Source: Timema cristinae (Eukaryota; Arthropoda; Insecta; Phasmatodea; Timematidae). Taken from it: a DNA stretch of 64,000 nt. Of the stretch, positions 23,517 through 35,135 are shown piece by piece; position 1 is the first letter of the stretch, and each line of letters begins with the position of its first letter. The position numbers and the translations under genes are program-made. Location: positions 41,360,566-41,424,565 of the forward strand of contig JBCFYV010011164.1 of assembly GCA_039000515.1 (NCBI GenBank), written 5' to 3'. Below the pieces are notes generated by a model that did not search any database, was not told where the DNA came from, and saw only the letters and a program-made list of their open reading frames with translations.

Positions 23517-23963
23517 CAGTGGCACACCCAGCCATTTACTTTGGGGGAGGCATTCAATCCAGGCTGTAGCAAGAATGAAATTTTGATGGAGAAAGCGGGT
23601 TTGGGGTTGCACAACCCCCTAATACCTGAAGGCCGAGAATATTTATGAATATTAAATGCCTTTAGAAATTATTTGGAGTAGTTTTATAGTAATTGAGAGA
23701 TTTAAATAATGCAAATGGTATCGAATCTATTATTTGTGGCGTTTTTTCAATTGTTAATATTGTGTAACGTCAAACCTTTTGAATATTAGGCTTAAGTCAG
23801 AAGCCGGGTTTTAAAATGTAGCCTCTACATTCGACACATCTTCAATTATAAATATTTTAGTTATACTCCATATTATTTAAATTTATATTAAAATTATTTG
23901 TGGTGTTGGGAAGGGGGGGTTCAAATACCCTGTTTGCCCCTCTCCCCCTTGGGTGAACCACTG
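23517..23963. mobile_element. short non-autonomous hAT-like element (447 bp)
   Basis: The left CAGTGGCACACCCAG with TTTGGGGGAGGC faces the right inverse CAGTGGTTCACCCAAGGGGGA. The ends are clear but a clean 8-bp duplication is not visible. The interior is AT-rich without coding sequence. Confidence 0.6.
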
Positions 23964-24360
23964 CTTACAGCAAAATATCTGTGTAAATATCTAATCAATA
24001 AACCAATGACGTAGCATTAGAGTATTAATAGTCTGAAATAATCTCCTCGTTTGTTTTCCATGCAGTATTGTGTGAGATAAGTTGGCTTTATAAAATAATT
24101 TTAATTGCAACGTGAGTTGGACAATCCACCTGATTCCCCTCATCAAGATCTGATGGACGCTTGATCGATGTATCACTTCATTTTACTCTTATTATGATTG
24201 TTTGCTTTGAGTATTGATAACTGTGTGCTTTTATTTAACTAGGCTAATTGAATAGGATCTGTCTCTCTTATGAATTCAGAAATGTGCCCATACCACTCTT
24301 AGCCCCGACATTAATATTTACTTAAATTTCTTTCCGTGTAAATATCATTACAATTTGAGG

Positions 24361-24700
24361 ACCGCCTATGTGGTCTAGTGGTCATAGGTTCTGGATACAG
24401 ACCCAGAGGTCCCGGGTTTGATTCTCGGAGCGTCCAAATTATCTGGGAAGTATTTCCAGATATATGGGAAGCAGTGGTTCTGGAACAGGTTAGACTCAGC
24501 CTAGTGCGGATAAATAAGGGGCTACTTGAATAGATTAGTAGTGGTACCGGTATAGAAAGCCGAGCTTAATGGTTGGAGGCCTGGTTGTGCTGACCACATG
24601 ATACCCTGTATCCACAAGAGTTAGCACTAATTCATCAAACAGTTTGGCAGCCACTCGGTAGGTATAGCCTGAATGCGGGCTGACACCATGGAGTTACTTT
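24361..24700 (+). repeat. SINE-3 copy, tRNA-derived
   Basis: The head ACCGCCTATGTGGTCTAGTG (A-box-like) is followed by CCCGGGTTTGATTCTCGG (B-box-like). The body (GGGAAGCAGTGGTTCTGGAA ... GGCCTGGTTGTGCTGACCAC ... GGCAGCCACTCGGTAGG) is shared with the - strand copy at 35340-35665 and the shorter copy at 59620-59795. Confidence 0.8.
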
Positions 24701-25444
24701 TATTACATTTTGAGTGGATGGTAATCATCGTTATGGATAAATAAAAGAAGAGAAAATATGGGAGTAGGGGGGGGGGACTCAACATTTACTAATATATCAT
24801 AAGGTTAAGGGGAAATAATAATGTTCAAGAACCACTGTTTTATAGGCACACACCTTCAAATATTTCCCTTGACGTTCTTGGACAGCGGTGTTTGAGGGTC
24901 CTCGGCCCCAAATCTCCCCTGAAACTTTTATAGTACAACATACCTATTAATTTTCTCAGAATACAACACTACATAACACCTTAAATGCATTTTATTTGAA
25001 TACTATTGTTAATATTACAGTCAAATTGCCATGGAAATAACTATAAGTTGAGATATGAGATGTAAAATTTCCCTTTAACTTCTTACGGATTTTTTTTATT
25101 TAATTTAAAATGTAACGAGTGTAATCGATATATTCCAAGCTTTAAGTGTTATACCTAAGTTTAATCTATCCTAATCATGATAACACCAGAAAATTTACCA
25201 ATTGCGTTTCAATAAAGCAATAACAATAATTTCAGTTCTCTTCTCACACTTTCATATCGACTATAGCGCTTTGCGGTTGAATGTATCACTAACTTCAGGG
25301 CTCTCATCTTCAGTCTACTGTTGATTAGAAATGTTAAGGTGATGGGAAAGGAGACGCGAGGAAAAGTCAGTGTTTATACAGTTTTTAAAACCAAAACTTA
25401 TTTTGTCAAAATTTTTAAAAATGTTGCTTCGGTAACTTGAGTCT
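24701..25444. other. intergenic DNA, nothing recognised
   Basis: A G-run at 24763-24773 and AT-rich sequence. No gene is visible. Confidence 0.4.
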
Positions 25445-25610
25445 AATTTTCTTCACATAATTATATCAATAGTTGTTGAATATTTGTCAACAGTGTCCTA
25501 GAATTTATTGACAACTTTTTCTCTTCATTTAAAAGGTTTGCCATCAATACCACTACGTTCATGACAGATAGTCAACAACTGTTGATATAATCACGCGAAG
25601 AAAATTAAAT
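25445..25610. repeat. small palindromic element with about 33-bp arms
   Basis: TTTTCTTCACATAATTATAT + CAATAGTTGTTGA at 25448 is inverted as TCAACAACTGTTGATATAAT + CACGCGAAGAAAATTA ending near 25605. The spacer is about 95 bp. It resembles a foldback MITE. Confidence 0.6.
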
Positions 25611-25621
25611 TCTATGTTTCT

Positions 25622-25918
25622 GTTATTATTATATTATTATTATTATTATTAGCACCGCGTCTTACTACCCGTTCGGGTTATACGCACTTACGCTAATGTG
25701 TAATGGTAGGGTGATTGTGAGATGAAATGAAGGACCTACAGTTTAACGTGGAATCCGAACCACGGTGGAGGCCTGGCATTCCCCACATTCACAAGATATC
25801 TTGTCAGAGGTGAAGGAAGGGTTTGGCAATCAGATAAATCTGTGCCGGGACCGAGGATTGAACCCCGGCCGCCAGCACAGAAGTCTGACACCTTACCCCT
25901 AGACTGCCAGGTCACCCT
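25622..25918 (-). repeat. SINE-1, full length, with 9-bp TSD
   Basis: Read on the - strand: AGGGTGACCTGGCAGTCTAG (A box region), GGGGTTCAATCCTCGG (B box), the SINE-1 body with the word CACCGTGGTTCGGATTCC, then GCGTATAACCCGAACGGGTA + GTAAGACGCGGTGC and (AAT)n. TATGTTTCT flanks both sides (25613-25621 and 25919-25927). Confidence 0.95.
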
Positions 25919-26360
25919 TATGTTTCTACTAAAGCAGTATTTTATCTTTTGGTCAAAAAAAAGTTTTTATATAAAAAAAAAACGTGTACCCTACACTCCC
26001 ACCTTTATATTTCAACATTCTAATAAAAAAATAAACATATACTGTATATATCTTTATCTATGATTCAAGGTCAGAAAACTTGACCAGAAAATCTTTTATA
26101 TGAATTCATGAACCAATATTTAGTAACGCTTCAACTATTATATGAGGTTCTTTTTATGGTGGTATTACTAGCGATTATCTTTTATTATGAAATATTTCTG
26201 AAAACAGGCCAATTTTCTCGCTCTGCTCATGATAAAAGATAACTTACTTTCAGTTTAGATAGTGAATTTGGATTCCATTATTTGACACTTAAATTTAAGG
26301 ATTTTTTCTCTAAGTGTGTATGCATATATACATTATCTACGTTTAACCCACTAACTTGCT

Positions 26361-26615
26361 TCAGTGGCCAAACGTCTAAGACGTCACACTTATGTTAAAC
26401 TGGCCTGCTGATGACGGGAAGATCAGGCTTTGAATCCTGGTCGGGTGTTACTGGGGGTGACTTATCCTAAATGTTTTCCCACTCTCCTTCCACGCAAATG
26501 TGGGTAGATTACCTCTAAAACTCTTCTTTCCTCATGCTTACTCCATTAGAGTAGGCCTGGTTATAATTATACTCGTATGTGTATAATCTGAACAGGTAGT
26601 AAGATAGGGTGATAA
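26361..26615 (+). repeat. SINE-2 copy, near full length
   Basis: The head CTTCAGTGGCCAAACGTCTA with GCTTTGAATCCTGG as B box is followed by the body (TTTTCCCACTCTCCTTCCAC) and an eroded tail (GTATAATCTGAACAGGTAGT). Confidence 0.8.
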
Positions 26616-26716
26616 AAAATCTCCCTTTAATAAATGTAGCTCAAATGAAGCTAGTGGTCGCTGTTCAAGCGACTGATGAAATATATTTTCCATGTGACGA
26701 AATCACGTTATTTACC

Positions 26717-27050
26717 TTCTTCGGTGGTCGAATGGTCTAAGGCGCTTGTTTCGAGTCTTATTTTGTGCTATTTGATATTCTTAATTGCCCTTTTAAGTAA
26801 CGGAATTGTTCTACTCACTGATAACATTACTAGATAGAAGGGTCTACACAATATATCTACAGAACACACTGATGCTCTTCGCGTTGCCACCCAACATGTT
26901 TTATATAAACTTCCTAGTACTTATAACAGCGTCATTGTCTCAAAAGGGATTTGAATTCTGATCGGGTGTAATGAGTTTTTTTTAATAAATGGATTTCCAC
27001 CACACTCTCTCTCTCAACGCAAATTGGAGTACACTCTACTACATTAATGT
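26717..27050 (+). repeat. degraded or split SINE-2 copy
   Basis: The head TTCTTCGGTGGTCGAATGGT at 26720 and B box/body GGATTTGAATTCTGATCGGG at 26948 are separated by about 170 bp of unrelated sequence. This suggests an insertion or two partial copies. Confidence 0.5.
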
Positions 27051-27129
27051 GATATCCCGGGTGGAGAATTAGATGTGGTGCACAAAAAATATATATTGTT
27101 ATCGATGACAATCTTTAAATAATTATATC

Positions 27130-28710
27130 AATGATAATCTTACTATGAATAGTTCTCCCTGTAGTAAGGGTTTGGAAGACACGTCGACTCAGAAGGAAAC
27201 TTGTTCTCCTCCCCCTCACCCCCGCACTTCCCCCTATCAGGTAGCTCCACCCTTAACCTTATGCGATCGTAGTGTCGTTTCAAAGCGCTATGAGCCTACT
27301 CATACCGATTACCGTGTTTGACATTATACAGGCGTTATTCGGATGGCGTCAGCCATCGCTGTTACCCCACGAGGGGCATTAGTTCTGGACCACGCTATTG
27401 TATATATTTTAATTTGACCCACGTTACTGTGTTGTGTAATCCAGTTCCAAGCAGGTTTACTCTTGATAATGGTGGTCAATTATACTCCTCACTATGTATT
27501 TATTTCTTTAAGCGGGAGAGCCCAATGCTGTTTTCGCCCACGATCGAATACCCCGCCGGCATCATTCACGGCGTGGCACGGGCTGCGTTTTAGATTAAAC
27601 TGGACACTATGAGTACCCGCAGGGCAACATTGTATAGCTGGGTGCAGTTTCATGCCTTAATTAGAAAACCTAGATAAAGTATAGCCAAGGGTTATCGAAA
27701 AGTACATTTGGCCTAAACAATAATATAGGAAAGTTCTGGCGATTGGGAGTGAAGTGAGAAATAATGGTTTTAGATCAATATCGCTACAGCCGTTGAGAAC
27801 TCAAACCATTACCGGCACACCTCCAAAATGGTGGTGGAAGAAATGGTGGCGTCTGTCGAGTGCTCTCCTCCTCACAGTGATACAATAGAGGCTTATTTAC
27901 CACGGACTCGACACGTCCGCTCCGTGAGAATAAATTGTTAACTAAATGGGGAACCGTGATTCAACTGTCACAGCAAGAACATCGAAGCGCGTGGCTTTTG
28001 TCTGTATTTTTTTTTTTTATTTCTAAGGTGGAGATTAGATGGCAATATTTTATTATAGACCCAACAGGCTAGGGGGCTTACACGTAGCCGCATAATGAAC
28101 AACCATTGTTCTCGCTATTTAGATTTAAATTTTAAAAGCTTTTATAAATATAACTATCTAAGGGCATATATATTAGATTATATCTCATTTAAGGTTCACT
28201 TTATTTAAGGCTTTAGTTGTCTTCTAAACGCATGAAAAAACCCTATTTATAGACAAGTTCTATGAAGTAGGTATTTGTCAATTGATTAAAAACTGTTTTT
28301 TATACATTTAAAATACACGATTAATATATCCACCTATTAATATAATAGCAGAGGCTGTAAAAAATTATAGCTTCAAAAATATCTTTGATATAACATGTTT
28401 ACTAGTTTTAAAAGATTAGATCTCAGTGATTGGTTGGACATTAGAAGAAGAAAAAATCTGAGATGGATAAAAGTAGACGTTTCATGATCCCTTGAAATTG
28501 AAAATTGGTTTTCGTGATGTCGTCTAATCAACTCTCGGCCTGTCTCTATCTCCCCCTAGAGCCAAGACCGACCAGACTACAACTCGGTATCTAGGGTTTT
28601 CATAATGCCCCCCGAGAAGATGGAATTAAATATATAACTCTAAGGGTAATTAACTGAAGAGCTAAAAAGGATAAAAATCTATTTTCTCGAAATCAACTCT
28701 AACGATTTTG
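27130..28710. other. unique, partly GC-richer DNA of unknown nature
   Basis: 27300-27600 and 27770-27960 have higher GC than their surroundings (for example ACCCCGCCGGCATCATTCAC at 27550) and no match to the local repeats. An open frame at 27318-27593 has no recognisable domain. It could hold an exon or part of an unlisted transposon. Confidence 0.3.
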
Positions 28711-28711
28711 A

Positions 28712-28901
28712 GTTTCATAGTCAGACTTAGTACGCCTCAAGTGCGGCGCTACACTAAGTACATGACGACACCTACCTAAACCAGAATGGAATGGGCCAGT
28801 TTCCAATGCGAGAATGGCCCATTCCATTCGAGTTTAGGTAGGTGTCGTCATGTACTTAGTATAGCACCGCACTTGAGGCGTACTAAATTTGACTATGAAA
28901 C
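28712..28901. repeat. long hairpin / foldback element, 86-bp arms, 18-bp loop
   Basis: The left arm 28712-28797 and right arm 28816-28901 are near-perfect inverse copies (for example GTACGCCTCAAGTGCGG against CCGCACTTGAGGCGTAC). The word GGGCCAGTTTC at the inner end of the left arm is also the inverse of GAAACTGGCCC at the outer end of the right arm, so the ends themselves are duplicated, as in a nested foldback MITE. Confidence 0.9.
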
Positions 28902-29187
28902 TGGCCCATCTCGGTATTGTTTAGCAACACAAACTAAATGAAAATATTCGTTTTCTCATGAAAATGACATTAAGGGCTTTTTAAAGAAGCGGAAATTTTC
29001 AATTTTGATCATACATCCCCATCTATTTGAGATACAAAATAATTTAACAATGTAAAGATCTAGTAGCCTACTATTAAATATAAAACTCTTTTGTTTGAAA
29101 TATATTCTTATAAAACCAATAGTTTCTGAGTTATAAGCAAATATTTTTTTTATGGAGTACTTTGAAATATTAAATTTATTGTCATGG

Positions 29188-29818
29188 TCTTTAGTGGACA
29201 GAGATGCTCCTCTTTACCCATTGTTTCTGCAACAATATATATTATATCATTTATTATCTTTGGTGGACAGAGATGCTCCTCTTTATCCAATGTTTCAGCA
29301 ACAATATATATTATTTCATTTATTATCTTTGGTGGACAGAAATGCTCCTCTTTACCCAATGTTTCAGCAACAATATATATTATTTCATTTATTATCTTTG
29401 GTGGACAGAGATGCTCCTCTTTACCCAATGTTTCAGCAACAATATATATTATTTCATTTATTATCTTTGGTGGACAGAGATGCTCCTCTTTACCCAATGT
29501 TTCAGCAACAATATATATTATTTCATTTATTATCTTTGGTGGACAGAGATGCTCCTCTTTACCCAATGTTTCAGCAACAATATATATTATTTCATTTATT
29601 ATCTTTGGTGGACAGAGATGCTCCTCTTTACCCAATGTTTCAGCAACAATATATATTATTTCATTTATTATCTTTGGTGGACAGAGATGCTCCTCTTTAC
29701 CCAATGTTTCAGCAACAATATATATTATTTCATTTATTATCTTTGGTGGACAGAGATGCTCCTCTTTACCCAATGTTTCAGCAACAATATATATTATTTC
29801 ATTTATTATCTTTGGTGG
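29188..29818. repeat. 69-bp minisatellite, 9 units
   Basis: The unit is TTTGGTGGACAGAGATGCTC + CTCTTTACCCAATGTTTCAG + CAACAATATATATTATTTCA + TTTATTATC. Inner units are identical or nearly so, and the first two differ by a few bases. 69 bp equals 23 codons, so several frames on both strands stay open. These are shadows, not genes. Confidence 0.95.
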
Positions 29819-30705
29819 AGTGCTTTTTTAACAATGTTTATTATTTCTCTCCACAAATCTTACTAGTTCATAGTAAATGCCTCTATTTTATTATTGAAGA
29901 GAGAGAGAGAGAGAGGAAGTATATGCGGTTCACCGTACAATTTATTTTACCTTTTATTTTTCCAGGGAGATCATGGCAGTAATTTGTTTTAAGAAAAAGA
30001 TGGGATTAAATAATTTTGATTATTTTGTATTCATTTTCTTTATTATTATATTTTATTAGTTTTGTTTTGGACGCAAATCATAACAGGAAATTGTTTTTGA
30101 AATGTGTCGTGAATATATTATTTTAGTTATTTTCTGTTTAAACAATACGAATAAAGTTTACTAACGTTTATTACCATAGCTATTAAAATTCGCTCTAAAT
30201 AAACAGTTTAAATCTAGTCTAGCTATAATCGATTAAAATAGGCCTATGTGTTTGTTACACTAGGGCAGTGATTCCTAATCAGGGTTCCGCGAGCCCATGT
30301 CCGGGATTCCACGAGAATTTGCAAAAGCATTCGAAAAAATAGAACTTGCCACCTTTTTACTGTAAATTAATAAACAAATTAAAATATTGAGGTTTCAACG
30401 TGACATATAAATAAAACAAAGAAGCATTTTGAAAGTTTAGCTTGGTTAGATATTTGCTTGATAGTTATTATTTAAGAAATGAGAGAGATTTAGGGTTCAA
30501 TGTCTTAAAGACGACTGGCGTGTGCGGCCCACACTGCTATGTTTGTTTTCTTATGCGTCAATTGTCTGTAATCATTTCTCTTTGATAGTAATATTTGTTC
30601 ATCTCAATAAGTGAAAATGACGATTTGTTAATTTATTTTTTGCTTAATGACACTTAATATTTTGTTAATGTGATGGTGTTTAATTAACTATTTTAAAGCT
30701 TTCTA

Positions 30706-30843
30706 ACTACTACTACTACTACTACTACTACTACTGCTGCTGCTGCTACTACTGTTACTTCTACTGTTACTACTACTACTACTACTGCTGCTGCTGCTAC
30801 TACTGCTACTACTACTGTTACTACTACTACTACTACTACTACT
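30706..30843. repeat. (ACT)n/(GCT)n trinucleotide array
   Basis: About 45 units of CTA interspersed with blocks of CTG and occasional TTA. It lies inside the hAT element just upstream of the remaining coding sequence. Confidence 0.95.
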
Positions 30844-30849
30844 TGCCGT

Positions 30850-32050
30850 GGGAAAGATGTTTGCAAACCGACGTCTTCTTATTTATTACTATTAACACTA
30901 CGTCTTACTACCCGTTTGGGTTATACGCACGTCTTCTTATTTAGAGTCGCTGGGTTTATCATGGGATCGTTGTATTGGAATAGGCACAGATGGCGCCCTC
31001 TCAATGATTGGCTCAATAAAGGGATTTGTTACTTTTGTCAAAGAAAATAATCCAGACATTATAACGACCCACTGCTTTCTTCATAGAGAAGTTTTGGTTT
31101 CTAAAACGATTAGAGAAGATTTGAAACATGTTCTTGATACAGCTGTTAACATAGTTAACTTTACTAAGAAGCGTCCTCTGCAGTCCCGCATGTTTACAAA
31201 AATTTGTGAAAACATGGGTAAAGACCAAGTCAAGTGACTTCGTCTACACACCGAAGTTAAAGGGGCTTTCAAGGTAAAAGTGTTGACACACATATTCTAA
31301 CTACGAGAGCAACTCCAGATTTTATTCAAAGAAAATAATAAAAGTTATTTTTCAAACTATCTTGAGGACGAATTGTGGCTCCTGAAACTAGCATACCTGG
31401 CAGATATTTATTAACACCCAAATAGGTTGAACACCAACATGCAAGGACCCAAGGAATATATTTTGACGTGTATAGACAAACTTGTAGCATTCATAAATAA
31501 AATTGTTGTTTGGAAAAACATTTTTCTAAGGGTAATTTTGAAATGTTACCCTTATTTTCTCATCTTCAGAGTATTACAACTGAAAACCACTGTGAAACCA
31601 TTATGCCCCTGATTTTAGGCCATATGGAATCTCTGGCTGAAAATCTTCCCAAGTATTTCTCTTCTTTATCTTCGGAAGAGTATGATTGGGTCAATAACCC
31701 TTTCACAGATTCTTCTAGCAGTTCAGAAAACTTACTCAGCCTGCAGGAAGAAGAACAATTGACTGAACTGAAGTATGATCACACACTAAAAATTAAATTT
31801 GATAACTGTCATTATATATGTTTTGGAATCAGTGAAAACAGAGTTTCTTGCCATCTCACAGATAGATATAAACATATTGATACACTTCTCAACATCGTAC
31901 TTGTGTGAGCAAACAATTTCATGTTTAACGAATATAAAAACCAAAGAGAGGAATATACTGTTGTCTGTGGAAAAACTTCGTGTGTGCCTATCAAAGATGT
32001 GACGAATTAAGTTGTTGTGTTCAAAAAAGCAAACCCAAGCTTCACATTAA
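30850..32050 (+). pseudogene. ZBED-like hAT transposase remnant
   Basis: Coding signal resumes after the trinucleotide array. SLGLSWDRC and GIGTDGALSMIGSIKGF hold the second catalytic Asp, followed by THCFLHREVLVSKTI. Stops and frame changes occur near 31235, 31298 and 31410. Later pieces include LPLFSHLQSIT (31530-31570), PLILGHMESLAENLPKYFSS, YDWVNNPF, and the dimerisation region with YLCEQTISCLTNIKTKERN (31890-31950) and LRVCLSKM. The first Asp and the N-terminus are missing, and the target of the 43-bp SINE-tail insertion lies within the frame. Confidence 0.85.
30886..30928 (-). repeat. tail-only SINE insertion, 43 bp, with 15-bp TSD
   Basis: The inverse of GCGTATAACCCAAACGGGTA + GTAAGACGTAGTG is the shared SINE tail only. 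The 15-bp word ACGTCTTCTTATTTA flanks it at 30871-30885 and 30929-30943. Removing the insert and one copy of the duplication restores the transposase frame at this point. Confidence 0.9.
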
Positions 32051-32574
32051 ATTAAGAGTGTGTTGGAATAATTTTTATTCTATTGAAACTTGTATTATTT
32101 TCAGTTGTGAATTAATAATAAAACAATAAAATGTAACTTATTTTTCCGTTAATGACTTAATAAAAAACATTATAATAACATAAAACTGTTACAAAATATA
32201 TACACCAAGTTTGTGCATAACCAGTAAGCCAGATTTAAACTGAAAATGTTTGTATTTTCTTTAACAGCAATATTAGTAAACTAAATATTAATAGGAAGTA
32301 AATACTTGTATACTATTTTATTCAAAAGTATGATTTAATTATTATTTACTAATAACCCATTTTTTTACGTGTATTTATTTAATTTAACCCTGTTGAATCT
32401 ATTATATGTCAGACAGTTAGGGGTTCATTGATATTTTTCTAAATATTTCAAGGGTCCCTCCAAACAAAAATGGTTGGATATCACTTCACTAAGGTGTGAA
32501 CTATTTTATTTTAAGTAATTTAGTAATAAAAAATAAAGATGTATGGCAAGTGAAGATATTTATATATCCGTTCC

Positions 32575-32790
32575 GATGGTTACATTGGTCTGTGATGCTA
32601 GGATCTGTATTGCCAATGGCGTAGGAGAGGTCAAGGTTTGAATCTCAGCCAGGTGTACTGGTGGCGGTTTTCCACATGAGACCTATCCCTAGGTTTTTCC
32701 AAACCCTTTACCTGCTAACCTGGGTGCATATACTTTATTTTTCTTATCCATAAATTGAGCCATTATTAAACTTCCGTGCTAAAATGTATT
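32575..32790 (+). repeat. SINE-2-like copy, diverged
   Basis: GGTCAAGGTTTGAATCTCAG serves as the B box region, then CCAGGTGTACTGGTGGCGGT and a body related to SINE-2 without its tail. Confidence 0.5.
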
Positions 32791-32814
32791 AAATAAAATA
32801 AAACTGTATATACA

Positions 32815-32930
32815 GATGAGACCTGGACATGGGATTGAACCCAGGACCTTTGGCTTAGCGTGCCAATGCTTTACAAATGAGATGTCCAGGGATCGTCCTG
32901 GGCTCAAGGTCACTTCATATTACATCACAT
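32815..32930 (-). repeat. tRNA-like SINE head, family unclear
   Basis: The - strand carries a B box in the inverse of GGGATTGAACCCAGGACC. GACCTGGACAT and ATGTCCAGG at the two sides are inverse to each other. Confidence 0.4.
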
Positions 32931-33284
32931 TATGTATTTAAAATGTGTTTCTTCAGCTATGATGGATTAGTTTCTGCGCACCAGTCTTTAAAATTAAGCG
33001 GTCTTTTTATATTACTACTAATGTCAAGTGTAGTTTGACATGCCGAGAAAACAACATATTTTAAGCCGATTAAGGATATTATACCAATTATATTCACCCG
33101 ACAGCGTGTAAATTTCTAGATGGCAAGGAATGTCAAAAGAAAAACCAGTTCTAATAATTGCATTATGATAAATAGTTGAATACGATTGTTTATTTTTTAA
33201 TAAAAAACTAAAATAAACAATCTAAAAGAGTTATTTCGTAGATATATAGTAATCTTCTAGAAAATAACAGCCTCGTATCAAATT

Positions 33285-33339
33285 AGTGGCCACGTGGACT
33301 AAATACAAGGCTCATCCAGGTTGGCTTATAGATAGAGAG

Positions 33340-33385
<46 letters not shown>

Positions 33386-33770
33386 TAGCACCGCGTCTTA
33401 CTACCCGTTCGGGTTATACGCTTTAAGTACTAATTACGCTAATGGATTAGGAATTGGGAAGGTTGAATTAGAGGAAGTTAACCCGCATTTTCATGGAGGG
33501 AGAGTGGAAAACCATTTAGGAAAAACCACCCCAGTTCACCCCACCGAGATTCGAACCTCGATCTCCCCGTCCTCGGCATTCGAGCTCAACACAAGATAGA
33601 GAGATGATCGAGGTTAAAATCCTGGCCGAGTGTAGTGATAGCGGTCTTTCTAAATGGTTTATCACACTCTATTTTCGCAAATTTGGCACATTTCTTTTAA
33701 ATTATATTTACCCTACCCCTTTCTCATTTATGTGATTAATATCCGTTTAGCCTATAGTGTGAAATAAGAA
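33285..33770 (+). repeat. old SINE-2 copy split by a younger SINE-2
   Basis: The head TTAGTGGCCACGTGGACTAA (33290) continues after the insert as GATCGAGGTTAAAATCCTGG and the SINE-2 body to about 33770. The insert at 33342-33593 lies in the middle of the tRNA-like head. Confidence 0.75.
33342..33593 (-). repeat. SINE-2, young, inserted into another SINE-2, with 12-bp TSD
   Basis: It starts with a long (TTA)n tail and TTAGCACCGCGTCTTACTAC + CCGTTCGGGTTATACGC, then the body, and ends in the tRNA-like head (GATTCGAACCTCGATCTCCC). AGATAGAGAGAT flanks it at 33330-33341 and 33594-33605. Confidence 0.93.
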
Positions 33771-33893
33771 AGAACAGTTGTGAAAAAAACAACTGAATCT
33801 CAAACAATGATGCCTTAAAGTTCAATTAGTTAGTGTCCCGAATTCGATTCCTATTCAAGCTCAAAATAGTCTTTAATAACTTAAACAATTACT

Positions 33894-34600
33894 ATACAGG
33901 GTGAATCAAAACTCTTTGTATACACTTTAATGGTAGAGAGGGAATACTAAAACAATCCTATATCGTTAATGACTGTTATGTCCACAGACATCACCCTTTG
34001 ATGCTAGAGGGTGCTGTTGGTGGGGGTGCATAAAATTACTATTTTTCGCCGTCGCCATTCGTAACGTGGATTTTTTTTAGCACCACGTGTCTTACTACCC
34101 ATTCGGGTTATACGCTTTAAGTACTAATTACGCTAATGGATTAGGAATTGGGAAGGATTGAATTAGAGGAAGTGAACGCCCATTTGCGTGGAGGGAGAGT
34201 GGAAAACCATTTAGGAAAAACCACCCCCAGTTCACCCGACCAAGATTCGAACCTCGATCTCCCCGTCCTCAGCAGTAGAGCTTAAAACGACGTAACGTGG
34301 ACTTAGTACGTATAACTTGAGCATTTCACGGATTCTGTATGGCTGACATGCATCTGTATATGCGGCTGTGGAATCTTTGAGCATGTACGGCAATTAATTC
34401 GTCGACACTGTCAAGCAGAATACTTTCTGCCTTTAATGTATGTACCAACAGCGCCCTCAAGCACACAAGGGAGACGTTTGCGGGCAAGCATTCATTGAAG
34501 AAAAAGTTTATTTTAGTGTTCCCTTTCTTCCAATAAAGTTAGTATGGATAGTTTCGAAACTTCCGTTATAGATAATAGTCAGGGGAATATCATATACAAT
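33894..34600. mobile_element. possible DNA element beginning TACAGGGTGA, interrupted by SINE-2
   Basis: TACAGGGTGAATCAAAACTC at 33895 is of the TACAGGGTG type often found at ends of arthropod repeats. GC-richer sequence with the words AGAGGGTGCTGTTGG and CCAACAGCGCCCTC follows on both sides of the SINE. The other end was not found. Confidence 0.35.
34071..34290 (-). repeat. SINE-2, 5'-truncated, with 11-bp TSD
   Basis: The tail TTAGCACCACGTGTCTTACT is on the left and the truncated head on the right. CGTAACGTGGA flanks it at 34060-34070 and 34291-34301. Confidence 0.93.
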
Positions 34601-34924
34601 CTAAGCATAATATTTTGACTTGTTGTTTGGCAAGTAATATCTGGTGTAAGCCTAATGAACACCGACAAATGGTTTGTATTCAAATTTTTGAGGAGAAAAA
34701 TTATAAAATAAAATTGGTATCCTTAACCCTAACACCTTTTTTTATATTTACTTTATTCTTAGTTCTTTTAAGACTACATTGTGACCACAGCGCCATCCAG
34801 AAACCATCACCCACTTCTCCACCTTTCGAGGCGGCCCTGTGCTGAGCACAACACAATCACGCCTTTTTATTATAACAACGAGAAAGCATCACCAATTATT
34901 TATTAAAGTCATTAATCAAAATCG

Positions 34925-35135
34925 TGTTAGAATGTACTGACGGTGATTGGGAGGATCGGGGCTTTAATCCCGACTGGGTGATTGAATAAGTATTTTCCTC
35001 AATTATTTCACAATCATTTCTTCCACATAAATATGTGTATATTTCCTCTAAAAACAATTCTACCTTCCTCTTTTTATTTAATTGAATTAATGCATTCGTA
35101 CAACCCAACATGAACTAAGACGCAGTGAAAATAAC
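34925..35135 (+). repeat. SINE-2 copy
   Basis: TTGGGAGGATCGGGGCTTTA + ATCCCGACTGGGTG (B box region) is followed by the body with TTTCCTC... and CTTCCTCTTTTTATT, and an eroded tail ending AACTAAGACGCAGTG. Confidence 0.65.

Larger units (their letters stand above)
30266..32486. mobile_element. hAT transposon with 8-bp TSD, carrying a ruined transposase
   Basis: The left end CAGTGATTCCTAATCAGGG and right end TGGTTGGATATCACTT are diverged inverted repeats. The flanks CACTAGGG (30258-30265) and CACTAAGG (32487-32494) give an 8-bp duplication with one mismatch. Inside are the trinucleotide tract at 30706-30843, a tail-only SINE insertion and a ZBED-like transposase remnant. Confidence 0.82.

Noticed and set aside
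29150..29982. ORFs of 207-276 codons on both strands
   Set aside because: Same cause with the 69-bp unit.
34615..34845. 76-codon + strand ORF
   Set aside because: Part of a possible DNA element's flank, hydrophobic by AT-richness, with no motif or splice context.
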